A stretch of DNA of 64,000 nt, taken from NCBI GenBank assembly GCA_018398575.1, contig JAGTXZ010000018.1, positions 2,852,001-2,916,000 on the forward strand, in the 5' to 3' direction. Under the pieces are notes generated by a model. It saw only the letters and a program-made list of their open reading frames with translations, was not told the DNA's origin and made no database searches. Origin of the DNA: Ampelomyces quisqualis. Lineage: Eukaryota; Ascomycota; Dothideomycetes; Pleosporales; Phaeosphaeriaceae. The position numbers were made by a program, and so were the translations under genes. This document shows positions 44,941-55,260 of the stretch, in pieces; position 1 is the stretch's first letter, and each line of letters begins with the position of its first letter.

Positions 44941-45630
44941 TTACTCTTCTATTAGATCTAACAGTAGACTGTTATTACTACTAGTAAGACGTTTCTAATT
45001 ATCTAAATCCCTAGGTGCAGACACTAACGCACTACCTAGTAGTCTTCTATTCTAGCTCTACTTACTGTAAGTACTAGCCTCTTATACTACCTTTTGCGCC
45101 TCCTCTTACTCTACTAACTAATTGGCTCTTAATACTATTATAATATCTACTAGCTAAGCGACTACACTAGTTAACTTAGCTGTGCTCTTCTTAAGCAACC
45201 TAACCTTCTTAGCTATTACCCTAACCTCTCTAGCTAGCTCCTCTCTCTAGTAATAAGTGCTAACTAATAAGTTAGCGTTATTTATATTAGCTACCTGTAC
45301 AGTGCCTACTTGTATAATAGTAGCTAACTAAAATACTACCTTCTTAACAGCAGCCTTCTGCTCTAACACTACCTTGTTAGACTTATCTCTACCTAAGGTA
45401 GTAAACCTGTAGTTAAAGGCCTTAGAAAGGCTATTATACTTCTAGCCTGCATATAGGAGAACTAAGTAACACTTCTTATTTAAGAGTATGTAATAAGCAC
45501 ACTTCTTAGACACGTCTAAATAGAATCTAAACTTAATATTAAAATAGCTATAGGCAAAAGCCCTTGCGGCCTACAGGTAAACAACCTAATAGGCTAGGAG
45601 ATAAGCCCTAGAAGGGACAAGAATAGGCAT
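44941..45630 (-). pseudogene. Conserved antisense ORF of the chromovirus, copy A (230 codons)
   Basis: Same 690-nt frame as in copies C and E, here on the minus strand because A is in plus orientation. The second Cys of the C-x2-C-x6-C motif has become Tyr while the third (KKCYLVLLY) is kept. Several Gln positions are TAG/TAA. It ends on TAA at the same place as the other copies. No indel relative to them. Confidence 0.65.
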
Positions 45631-45940
45631 TATATGTATCTACTATATAGTTAGCTAGTAATTAAGAAAGAATAAGGCTTAGATAGCTTTAGGTATACAA
45701 ACGTAAGAGAGAGAGTATAGAGAAGTAGTATACTAGAGGGCTAGCCTTGTATATATACTTAAAAAGCTTAAGGTAAAGTTAGAAATATTAAACACGCTAG
45801 CGCGCTAATTAAAACAACAACAAACAGCTACATTACGTTATCCTAAAATAAACTTAAGGTAAATAAGAGTTTATAACAATTTAGAGAGGTATCTAAAACA
45901 ATACTAATACAGACCTAATTAATAGAGACTATTAATTTTA

Positions 45941-45953
45941 AGAAGAAAGGTAA
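45941..45953 (+). other. Polypurine tract of copy A
   Basis: AGAAGAAAGGTAA directly before the 3' LTR. Confidence 0.62.
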
Positions 45954-46252
45954 TGTAACAAGTATATACAAACATATATTACATCTAATACCTTATAAAG
46001 GCTTAGTAATAGATTATATAAGGAGCTAGCAGATTAGGACTAAAAGCGCTCTAACAGCGCTCTAACTTAGCTACTATACCTACTATAAATATAAGCCTAT
46101 AGCATAGATAGAAGACAAGTTTCTCTTGTCCTTCTATATAAGACCTATAGGTGTATAGCCAATCTAGAATCTCTAATACAACACGCACTCCTATATGCCT
46201 CTAATACGTATCTAATTCAATCCTAATAGCTATACCTACCTGCGTTATTACA
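45954..46252 (+). repeat. 3' LTR of chromovirus copy A
   Basis: 299 bp from TGTAACAAG to GCGTTATTACA, followed by the duplication ataac. Confidence 0.95.
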
Positions 46253-46257
46253 ATAAC

Positions 46258-46630
46258 TCTCTAGTAGCTAGACTCTCTAACAATAGAAAAGAAAAGTCTC
46301 CTATAAGTGCAGATCTAGACTTAGTATTACTAGTAAGAAATCTGCAGGAACAAGTTGTAAGGCTTACAGTCTAATTAACTCTAGAAACCTCTAGCAGCTG
46401 TTAGTAGTACAAAGGGCGTTGCTAACGTAAGAAATCTAGAAGCCTACGCTAGAGATCTATATGTTATACTTTTTAGCCTAATTAAATATTAGTAGAATAC
46501 ATATAACGCTTTAGGAAAACAAACTCTAATAGAAGAGAAATAAATTAAAAAGAACTTATATTAGTGTAGAGCTACTGCACGCTAGCGCTAATATTATTAA
46601 GCTTATAAATAATAGTGTTCTACTTAACAA
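46258..46630 (+). pseudogene. Element G interior, part 2
   Basis: The frame begun at 563 continues here as SLVARLSNNRKEKSPISADLD and then an LVRNLQEQVVRLTV helical stretch to about 46400. After that a different frame is better and continues across copy E (LHASANIIKLINNSVLLN joining K-K-L-L-K-E-L at 53732). This means one frame change, an intron or two genes in the interior. No family recognised. Confidence 0.4.
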
Positions 46631-46929
46631 TATAACAACGCAGGTAGGTACAGCTATTAGAATTAAATTGGATACGTATTAGAGGCATATAGGAGTGCGT
46701 GTTGTATTAGAGATTCTAGATTAGCTATACACCTATAGGTCTTGTACAGAAGGACAAGAGAAACTTGTCCTCTATCTATGCTATAGGCTTATATTTATAG
46801 TAGGCGTAGTAGCTGAGTTAGAGCGCTATTAGAGCGCTTTTAGTCTTAATCTGCTAGCTCCTTACATAATCTGTTACTAAGCCTTTATAAGGTATTAAAT
46901 ATAACATGTGTTTACATATACTTATTATA
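46631..46929 (-). repeat. 3' LTR of chromovirus copy E
   Basis: 299 bp; both terminal dinucleotides carry RIP changes (TATAACAACG at the left, CTTATTATA at the right). Followed by a strong polypurine tract on the minus strand (AAGAAGGGGGGTAA, 46930-46943). Confidence 0.93.
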
Positions 46930-47252
46930 TTACCCCCCTTCTTAAAATTAATAGTCCTTATTAATTGGGTCTGTATTAGTATTGTTTTAGATACCTCTCT
47001 AAATTGTTATAAACTCTTATTTACCTTAAGTTTATTTTAAGATAATGTAATATAGCTGTTTGTTATTATTTTAATTGGCGCGCTAGCGCGTTTAACGTTT
47101 CTAACTTTACCTTAAGCTTTTTAAGTATATATACAAGGCTAGCCTTCTAGTATACTACTTTTCTACACTCTCCTCTTTACGTTTGTATACCTAAAGCTAT
47201 CTAAGCCTTATTCTTTCTTAATTACTAGCTAACTATATAGTAGATACACATA

Positions 47253-47942
47253 ATGCCTATTTCTGTCCCTCTTAGGGCTTATCTCTTAGCCTATTAGGTT
47301 GTTTACCTGCAGGCTGCAAGGGCTTTTACCTACAGCTATTTTGATATTAAGTTTAGATTCTATTCAGACGTGTTTAAGAAGTGTACTTACTGTACACTCT
47401 TAAATAAGAAGTGTTACCTAGTTCTCCTATATGCAGGCTAGGAGTATAATAGCCTCTTTAGGGCCCTTAACTGCAGGTTTGCTGCCTTAGGTAGAGATAA
47501 GTCTAACAAGGTAGTATTAGAGCAGGAGGCTGCTGTTAAGGAAGCAGTGTTTTAGTTAGCTACTATTATACAAGTAGGCACTATACAAGTAGCTAATATA
47601 AATAACGCTAACTTATTAGTTAGCGCTTATTACTAGAGGGAGAAGCTGGCTAGGAAAGTTAGAGCAATAGCTAAGGAGGTTAGGTTGCTTAAGAGAAGCA
47701 TAGTAGGGTTAACTAGTATAGTTGCTTAGCTAGTAGATGTTATAATAGCATTAAAGGCTAATTAGTTAGTAGAGTAAGAGGAGGCACAAAAGGCAGCGCA
47801 GGAGGCTAGTACTTGCAGCAAGCAGGGCTAGAACAGAGGACTACTAGGTAGTGCGTTAGTATCTGCACCTAGGGATTTAGATAATTAAGAACGTCCTACT
47901 AGTAGCGACAACAGTCTGCTATTAGATCTAATAAAAGAGTAA
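47253..47942 (+). pseudogene. Conserved antisense ORF of the chromovirus, copy E (230 codons)
   Basis: 690-nt frame identical in length and placement to copies A and C. All three Cys of the C-x2-C-x6-C motif (KKCTYCTLLNKKC) are present, as is the charged helical part (VRAIAKEVRLLKRSIVGLTS). The in-frame stops in the body are TAG, with one TAA near the end. Differences from copy C are almost all C/T or A/G. Codon-level comparison of the three copies could show whether selection acted on this frame before decay. Confidence 0.68.
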
Positions 47943-47957
47943 GACTCCTATTATTAA

Positions 47958-50900
47958 TAGCTGTTACCTACTAGTGTAGTAGTTGCAATATTAAGTTTAA
48001 TTTTCCTAACATAATTATCTTGCAATACTATAAGATCTTTAACTTCTTTTTCTTATACTGTAATCTATTTGGCTAACACTTATAAAAGTCTTAGCTGTTT
48101 TAGATAGCGTTTATAAAACGCTTACAATATATGTAGAGCGCCTATAAAGTTTAAGGCATTATACTAAGTAGAGTTAGGATTATAGCCTACCTATTTTACA
48201 TAATACTTTAGAATAGAGTAGTATAGCTTGCTAGCTAGGATCTCTTTAACTTCCTATTCTTTAACGCCTTAAATTAGGATACTAGATAGGTTTAGGCTTA
48301 GCTAACTAGCTAGGGGGTTATTAGAGTCCTTGCAGAGGACATCTAGAGTAAACACGTTATAGATCTTAGATCCTTTAGGTAGCTTTAGTTAAAATAAATA
48401 ACTAACTTGTTCTAGAACTTTAAAGAAGCCTTCTTACAATTTAGCAAGTTTGCAACTTAGGCAAGTAACAGATAGGTTTTAGGTTAAGAGGTAAACCTTA
48501 TTACCTACTGCCTAATTAACAGGTTAATAATATTTGTTTACCTTAGTAGCTATTTGTTGCTGCGCCTTCTCTATATTATCTTTGGCTGTACGCTAGGCTT
48601 TATACAGGCAGGTAGCTAAGCTTAAGGCATCCTTAACGTTTATATCTTTATGTTTTAAAGAGGATAATACCTAATCCTAGCTCTATTATAGTTTAGATCT
48701 AAACAAAAGCTAGTATAGTGCTATACCAATTGCAAAGTGCAGTAGTGTAGCTTAAGCTTAATTAATTATTAGCAAGAGGTTACTCTAGTTGTCCTAGTAG
48801 TAGGATACAAAGGGCCTTAATTGTTAATTAATATACTTGTTTATAATCTTAGTTTGTCTATTAGTTTATTTATAGTAGGCTGTAGAAAGCTTAATTTACA
48901 CGCCTAGGATCTTACAGAACTTAGACTAGAATTAAGACACAAACTAGGAGCTGCAGTTAGACACTATGCTTTTAGGCGTGTAGCTAAATTAGTATACCTA
49001 TTAGATAAACAAATAAGCTATTTCCTAGGCGTTAATAGTCTTGTAACACAGGATAGAGATAGCTTGCTTTAATAAGCAATTAATAATAACTATAATTTAA
49101 TTATAGCTATGCTAATTAGTTAGAAATATCTTAAAATCTATACACAAATGCTGTATAGGCCTATTAGGAATTAGTAACAGATAGAAGAACCCTTAGGATT
49201 AGAGCTATCTTAGATAGGATCTTTAACAAGAAACGCAGTTTTGTACATAGCGTTTGTATATAGCCTCTATACCTTTCTAGTAGTATTGCTAAGCTAAGAG
49301 CTAATACATCTTTATAGCGCTTAGGTAGGCAGTAGATACCTAATTGTAAGCTTCTCTAATTAGTTAGGTGCATAAAGAGGAATCTCTAGGTACACATAGG
49401 CGTAAGTAATACAGCAGTAGTTCTTCTTAAATACAATACAGCTATAGTAGCGTAAGGCGTTCTTCCTTAAAGGAGCAGCAATTCTCTGCTAACAGGGCTT
49501 TAATTAGTTCTAACAAGTTAAGATTTAGAGAGGCACTAATAGATTAGACTAAAATAGCTAAAACATTAATCTCTAGCTAGTTACAGACATAGTTCTAAGC
49601 TAGTTTAGAGTTAACTAGAGGGTTTAGGCGTTTAGGTCTTAGAAGTACACAGGATCTGTTATCTTGTTAGGCAGCCTTAACCTTACTAACGTTCTGTTCC
49701 CTTTAGCTTAAGATATTAGCTTACTTGTTAAGCTTGCTAGGCGTGTACTTAATGCGGAAATTAAAAGAGGTAATAATCTCTGCCTATTGTGCTTAACGTG
49801 CATTAAGAACCTTAGTAGTTATAAAGTATTCTAAGGAGCAGTAATCTAAATACACCTGGATTTAACTCTATATAGAGGTAAGTTTAGCTCTCTACTTTTT
49901 AAACACTTTTAGGATAGTAAAAAGTTCTTTGTTGTATATTTCTTAATTAAGCTTAGCTCTAAATAGAGTATAACTATAGAAGGCTATAGGATACTACTTG
50001 TTGTTAGAGTACTTCTAAGAGAGTACCCCTGCTATTACTCTATCTAACGCGTTAGTTTCCAACTTTGTGTTATACTTAGGATAGAAATGAAATAGCGTAG
50101 AAATAGCTAGGAGTAAGGCTTTAATCTAATCAAAAGCCTGTTAGTAGTCTATAGTCTATTCAAACAGTGTAAAGAGACTTTAAAGCTTTAGGATTAGTTT
50201 AGCCACACAGGAGAAATCCTTAATAAACTGTTAATAGAAACTAGCAAAACTAAAAAATAACTTAACGCTAGTAACTATAGTAGGTTTAGCCTAGTTTTAG
50301 AGTACTTCTACCTTGTTAGGGTTAACTTTAGTGCCCTAGTTTATTAAAACGTAGCCTAGATACTTTGTGCAGGTTATATAGAATTTACTCTTCTAAATGT
50401 CTACTTAGAGTCCTGCAGTATATAGGCGCTCTAAGACCTTTTAGACGTGTTCCTAATGTAAGTTTATATCCTCTAAGTAGATTAGGATGTTATTAAGATA
50501 CGTAATACAGAAATTATTAAGATAATTAATTAGTATATTATTTATGTAGCGCTAATACGTTACTAGCCTATTGCACAAGCCAAAAGGGAGAACCTTACAC
50601 TTATATATACTGTAATAGGTCTAAAAGGTAGTATACTCTTTAGAGTCTAGATCTATACAAATTTTGTTAAAGGCAGCCTAGATATTAAACTTAGTAAAGA
50701 TCTTAGCTTTAGAGGGACGTAATAGCAGCTTATTAATACAAGAGATTAAATAGACGTCCTTACGCGTAAGAGCGTTAATCTTCTAGTAGTCTACACAGAT
50801 GCGTATATCTCTATTTAGTTTACGTACACAGAGAATAGGTAAAGCAAAAGAGCTTTGGCTAGCCTTAATAAAACCCTTCTAAAGGTGTTTCTAGACGTAG

Positions 50901-51844
50901 GCCTTGGTAGCTTTAAGCTCCTCCTAATTCTGCTTGTACAGGGGACTAAACGCATTTAGTAATAGTTCTTTAAGGACAATCTTATAATTATACAGACAGT
51001 AAGAAGGTAATTAATTGGCTGCTAACTTGCTAAATACATCCTAATACTAGAGGTAGCAGGCAGGTAATCTCTTATCTAATTAGCTTTAATTGTCTGCGTT
51101 GTCCTTAGAGGCGAGGATCCTATTAATCTTATAGAGGCTTATTGTAAAGAACTTGTTCTAGGGCTTCTTTATAATAAAGTAAAATGTATTAGCAGAAATA
51201 AGAGCTATGCAGGTGCTTAGAGAGAATTTAGACTCTAAGCGGGTTTGCTTAGTTAGGGTATAAGGAATCTCTAAGATTTTTTAAGCTAATAGGAGCTTTA
51301 AGCATCCCTTAATACAATAAATAGAAGAAGAAGAATAGTAAGGACTGTTTTGGATATAATAGTCTTCTTTCTCCTATAGAGCGTTGCGTTGTTGCACATT
51401 AAGATAGACAGTAGCTAGTACTATAGCTTAATATAGAATAGTAGGAATAGGGGGTAAAGGATTATATAAACAAAGGTACTTAGATAGCTAAATAAACTGT
51501 AACCTATCTGTGTCTAATTGAATCTTAAATTGTCTTAACTATTAGAGGCTAAGTATACAATCCTAAGACCTAAGATTAAGGATAAGGAATAGATAGTTTA
51601 AAATCTTTTGGCTATTAATATTTAAGTGTAGTTAAATATATTAAGTAACTAAAGAAGTAATCTAATCCTTAAAGCTGCGCACCTAAACCTAGAAGAAGAG
51701 CTTTTAGATAGGTTGCTACAAGGCTTTAGAAACAGATAAAACAATTTGTAAATTTAAAAATAGGAAACCTTAAGCACTAGTGTTAACAAGAGTATTAAGG
51801 CGTAAGCTAAGGCCTTAGTTATAAAGAAGTATAGGCATAAGGAA
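47958..51844 (-). pseudogene. pol: pol of chromovirus copy E (decayed)
   Basis: RT active site at 50489-50500 reads Y-L-N-N. RNase H spans about 49684-50064, integrase about 48814-49364 and chromodomain about 48130-48271. Domain order and lengths equal those of A and C with no indel. The catalytic residues of RT, RNase H and integrase carry the same type of G-to-A losses. Confidence 0.87.
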
Positions 51845-51913
51845 ATAGGGACTGCAAAACAAATAGGAAAGGTTAAGGTAGGATAGATTGTAATAGCTTA
51901 GGCCTAGAGAGGA

Positions 51914-53184
51914 GTGTTCTCTTAGGCGCTTCTGTTTCCTATATAATACACCTTCTGATTAGGTTGCTCTTAAGCATCTTTATACTTATCTACTTCTATA
52001 GCTTTAATCTAACACACACAAGGCTTTGTGTAGTTACTAAAGTAGTGTCCTAGCTTACTACAATTATAATAACTACTAGAGGTCTTCTGTTGTTCTAGCT
52101 TAAGGGTCTTTATAGGAAGACGCACTGTTATAGATTAATAGGCTGGCGTAGAATTTGTTAGAGCGTTAGTAGTAGTAGTCTAATTTGGCTCTAAATTCTA
52201 TTATAGGGCTAACCTAATTGGCAACTTAGTAGCAGCTAGTGTTATACTTAGTATAAGGTTGTTCTTTTGCTCTATATTATATACAGTAAGGTGTTCTACT
52301 ATCTAATTAAATAAGTTCTTCTATTAGTGCCTAAATCCTAGGTTAAGGGCTCGTAACCCTAGCGTAATCTTAGTCTACAAGTAGTGAAACTACTCTAAAG
52401 GGGGTACTTATCTCTTAACTGCAGAACTTAAAAACCTAGCTTTAAACAAGAGAAACGTTTCCTCCTTTGTTATCTATAATTAATTAAATACTACACAGCT
52501 TTTGGCTACCTTATTGCCTGTAATAAAATAGGACTTAAGTAGCTTAACTATTTGCTTAGCGTTCTAGAATTACTCTTAATTAGTATCTAATAAATATTGT
52601 AGCTTAAGATAGCTCTTGGCTAATCCTATAGTGTGGCCCTATACTAAGGCTATGCGTTGTCTTTTAGTCTAATAGTAATCTAAGTTAATTTTAAGTTAAT
52701 TCTAAATTGAGGCCTGCTATTAGTAGAAGGTAGGATCTTTTCTATTGCTAAGATTGTCTATATTAGGCGTTTTCTTAGATTGTTAAAGTTGGCAAGAGCC
52801 TTTATAGTAATATAAGTACTTAGATATAGAGCTGTTAAATAAATAGTAGGGTGCAGAATTATTCTAAGGTAATTTAGTAGTAGGTAGAGGCTTGTCTAGT
52901 CCTATTAACAGAGTTAGTCCTTTCTTAAGGGAATTAATTTCTGCTAAAGCCTGTTTCAAATCTTGTTGTAATTAATTAACCTCTATTTAGGCAGGGGTTA
53001 GATTTGGTGCAGCTTTAGGCTAAGAGGGTTCTTTAGTGTCTATCTTTTTTGCTTTGGCACTCTGTTACTAGGTTGTTACAGTTAATACAGAGTTGTCTTA
53101 AGAGAAGGCTCCTAGGGTTAGTTCTTTAAGGGGAGTCATTAGCGTTGCCTCTAATACTCCTAGGTTATTAATAGTCTCTAAGTT
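51914..53184 (-). pseudogene. gag: gag of chromovirus copy E (decayed)
   Basis: Zinc knuckle at 52030-52071; the first and last Cys are now Tyr, while the second Cys and the His are kept. The capsid-like region aligns without gaps to the other copies. Confidence 0.8.
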
Positions 53185-53406
53185 TCTATTATAGCGCTAA
53201 ACGCAACTTTTACTAAAGTAATCCTAACTGTGTATTAATAGAAAGATCTAAACCTAAAGGCTTTAGCTATTAAGAGATCTAAGGGATCCTAACTGTGTTT
53301 GATAGATTTAAGGTTATAAACAGATCTAATTTGGATAGAGTTCTAGACATTTTAACGCAATCTTTTTAAAAGTAAATAGCAATATTATTTAAATGCTATT
53401 ACTAGC

Positions 53407-53425
53407 AGGATAAAGTTTCTCTTGT
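53407..53425 (-). other. Probable self-priming primer-binding site (copy E)
   Basis: On the minus strand this is the ACAAGAGAAACTTTATCCT segment two bases inside the 5' LTR. It is complementary to the post-TATA part of the LTR, as in copies A and F. Confidence 0.5.
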
Positions 53426-53427
53426 AA

Positions 53428-53726
53428 TGTAACAACGCAGGTAGGTACAGCTATTAGGATTAAATTAGATACATATTAGAGGCATATAGGAGTGCATGTT
53501 GTATTAGAGATTCTAGATTGGCTATACACCTATAGGTCTTGTATAGAAGGACAAGAGAAACTTGTTCTCTATCTATGCTATAGGCTTATATTTATAGTAG
53601 GCGTAGCAGCTGAGTTGGAGCGCTATTAGAGCACTTTTGGTCCTAATCTACTAGCTTCCTATATAATCTGTTACTAAGCCTTTATAAGGTATCAGATGTA
53701 ATATATGTTTGCATGTGCTTGTTACA
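53428..53726 (-). repeat. 5' LTR of chromovirus copy E
   Basis: 299 bp, TGTAACAACGCAGG to GCTTGTTACA. A reverse-oriented TATA box (TATTTATA on the plus strand) lies near 53589-53596. Confidence 0.95.
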
Positions 53727-53731
53727 AATAA

Positions 53732-54513
53732 GAAGCTACTAAAGGAGCTAGCAGATGTTTACTAGAATATTAACCTTATTAACCTTACGCGTTAGACCTT
53801 AGTAGCTAGACTTATTGCTACTACAAGACTTTACCTAAGTAGCTCTAAGCTTATTAATAAAGTTAGACTAGAGACTAGTAATTATATGCTGCGTTAACAG
53901 CTACTTAACCTTAGGATTACAAGTAAGCGCGTTACAAAGCAAAATAACTATAATCTTAAGGTAATTATTAATCTAGAAAGCAATTAGAATTAACTAGAAA
54001 AGTAAAAGAATATAGTAGTTAACTTATAGGCCTGTACGTAATATAAGCGTCCTTGCACTAAGAGTAGGTGCTCTTACTACAAGTAATCTTACACTTAGAT
54101 TTATTACCTTTAAGCTAAGCAATAGCGCAGCCTAAATAATATAGTAGGTTAAGCTTAGCTTTAATAATAATATCTAGTCTGTTCTATTACTAGTTAGTAA
54201 TATGCCTAGACTTAGCTTAGCGCCTTAAATGTAAAACTTACAATAAAGGAGTTAGTAGTATAACGCTTAGCTAAAGAACTGTAAAAAGTGTGTAGACTTA
54301 GTATCTTTGCAAATAGTAGCACAGGCGCAAGAGATATATAGGTTAATAAGAAAGGTAACGCGTAAGCAAGTGTACAAAAGGCAAGGCTAGTATAGTATAT
54401 AGTACTACTTAAAAAGAGAAGTAAGAGTATAGAATAACAAATCTAAGTAAAGTAATTTTTATTTTAATAGTTGCGCAGGTCTAAGCGCACCTAGCGCTAG
54501 AGCAGGAGGATTA
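53732..54513 (+). pseudogene. Element G interior, part 3, ending in a polypurine tract
   Basis: The plus strand continues the second frame of part 2: KKLLKELADVY, then LVARLIATTRLYLSSSKLIN, MLRQQLLNLRITSKRVTK-like sequence and a Cys/Lys-rich segment (KRPCTKSRCSYYK, about 54045-54085). A coiled-coil-like region followed by a basic Cys-containing segment is compatible with a Gag protein, but also with the C-terminal end of pogo-type transposases. I cannot decide. The purine-rich run at about 54499-54510 abuts the LTR. Confidence 0.42.
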
Positions 54514-54705
54514 TATAACAGGCTGCTGCCTAGTTAGTTCTTAGTTATAGAAAAACCTTAGCTCTCTAAACTAGAATACTAAAAATACTCTAGACTAGAA
54601 CACTAAAAACGTTCTAGACTAGAACACTAAAAATCTTCTAGACTATAAAAACCCTTTAGGTAACAATTAGGATAAGATACAAATTTACGTTTTTATTTCC
54701 TAGTA
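54514..54705 (+). repeat. Right LTR of element G
   Basis: 192 bp with three 24-bp units at 54566-54637. Direct copy of 369-560; TG and CA termini are changed to TA. Confidence 0.65.
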
Positions 54706-54720
54706 TCTACCTACAGCAGT

Positions 54721-54794
54721 AAATAAGTAGGAGTTAGGTTAGAGTAGAGTACCTTTACGTAAGACCCTATACCTAACCTAACTCCTACCTATTT
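54721..54794. repeat. 22-bp inverted repeat (hairpin) with 30-bp loop
   Basis: Left arm 54721-54742 and right arm 54773-54794 pair at 21 of 22 positions (arm core GTAGGAGTTAGGTTAG); the mismatch is a G/A of RIP type. A third, degenerate copy of the arm lies at about 54805-54828. It may be the terminal repeat of a small DNA transposon. Confidence 0.7.
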
Positions 54795-54829
54795 AATTAA
54801 CGCTAAAAGTAGGTAGAGGTTAGGTTAGA

Positions 54830-55260
54830 AGTATTAATTGTAGGTTAAGGTTAGGTTGTATAAGTTTTGCGCAATTAAATAAAATTTGAAGTATATATCT
54901 ACTAATCTTATAAAATTAAGTTTCTAAATATATAGTTAATTTTACAGAGGCAAAAACTATACTAAGGATATTAAAAATAGCACAGTAATTACAAATTTTT
55001 ATTATAATAAAGAGGAAATAAGGTCTTTATTTCTAATATACATAAAAGTAAAAGATTCTAGATCTTCTACACAATTACCTAATAAGAGCTAAACTTCTAA
55101 TAGTACTTAAGCGCAAGTCTAACATCCTTTGCCTGTATAGTAACCCTTTTTGCGTAGATTACATTTATATTTATATTTATATTTAGTTAGAAATTTGTTA
55201 AAAAAACAGGGTTAAAAAATAAACTTTTAAAAAAACTAACTATATAGGCCTTAGCAGCCT
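54830..55260. other. AT-rich spacer with ATTTAT simple repeat
   Basis: No frame longer than chance. A 6-bp simple repeat (ttatat/attta units) lies at about 55164-55188. Confidence 0.5.

Larger units (their letters stand above)
848..46252 (+). mobile_element. Element A: Ty3/gypsy chromovirus, plus strand, interrupted by B and C
   Basis: Bounded by 299-bp LTRs (848-1146 and 45954-46252) with a 5-bp target duplication ataac at 843-847 and 46253-46257. Order on the plus strand is LTR, self-priming site, Gag with CCHC knuckle, RT, RNase H, integrase, chromodomain, then an oppositely directed ORF, a polypurine tract and the second LTR. Element B sits between gag and pol, and copy C of the same family sits inside the RT domain. 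Removing B plus its 4-bp duplication and C plus its 5-bp duplication gives exactly 7,096 bp, the same as C and E. All coding parts are riddled with RIP stops, so the copy is dead. Confidence 0.93.
46631..53726 (-). mobile_element. Element E: full-length chromovirus copy, minus strand, uninterrupted
   Basis: 7,096 bp with 299-bp LTRs (46631-46929 and 53428-53726). The target duplication is aacaa at 46626-46630 versus aataa at 53727-53731, different by one C-to-T. It contains gag 51914-53184, pol 47958-51844 and the antisense ORF 47253-47942. It is the only complete, uninterrupted copy of the family in the window and the best template for a consensus. Dead from RIP. Confidence 0.94.
369..54705 (+). 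mobile_element. Element G: short LTR element split by chromovirus copies A and E
   Basis: Two direct 192-bp repeats (369-560 and 54514-54705) match from TGTAACAGG to CCTAGCA; the right copy has TG and CA both changed to TA, as RIP would do. Removing copy A with its 5-bp duplication and copy E with its 5-bp duplication leaves a 1,826-bp element with a 1,442-bp interior. A purine-rich run (about 54499-54510) lies just before the right repeat, as expected for a plus-strand polypurine tract. No RT or integrase motif is visible, so it would be non-autonomous. The flanks do not match: 364-368 is aagtc while 54706-54710 is tctac, and the transposase on the left is not continued on the right. That points to recombination between elements or a later rearrangement. 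Confidence 0.6.

Noticed and set aside
54727..54860. Telomere-like repeats from TTAGGTTAG words
   Set aside because: Only a few copies within a hairpin, with irregular spacing, and not TTAGGG; better explained as inverted-repeat arms.
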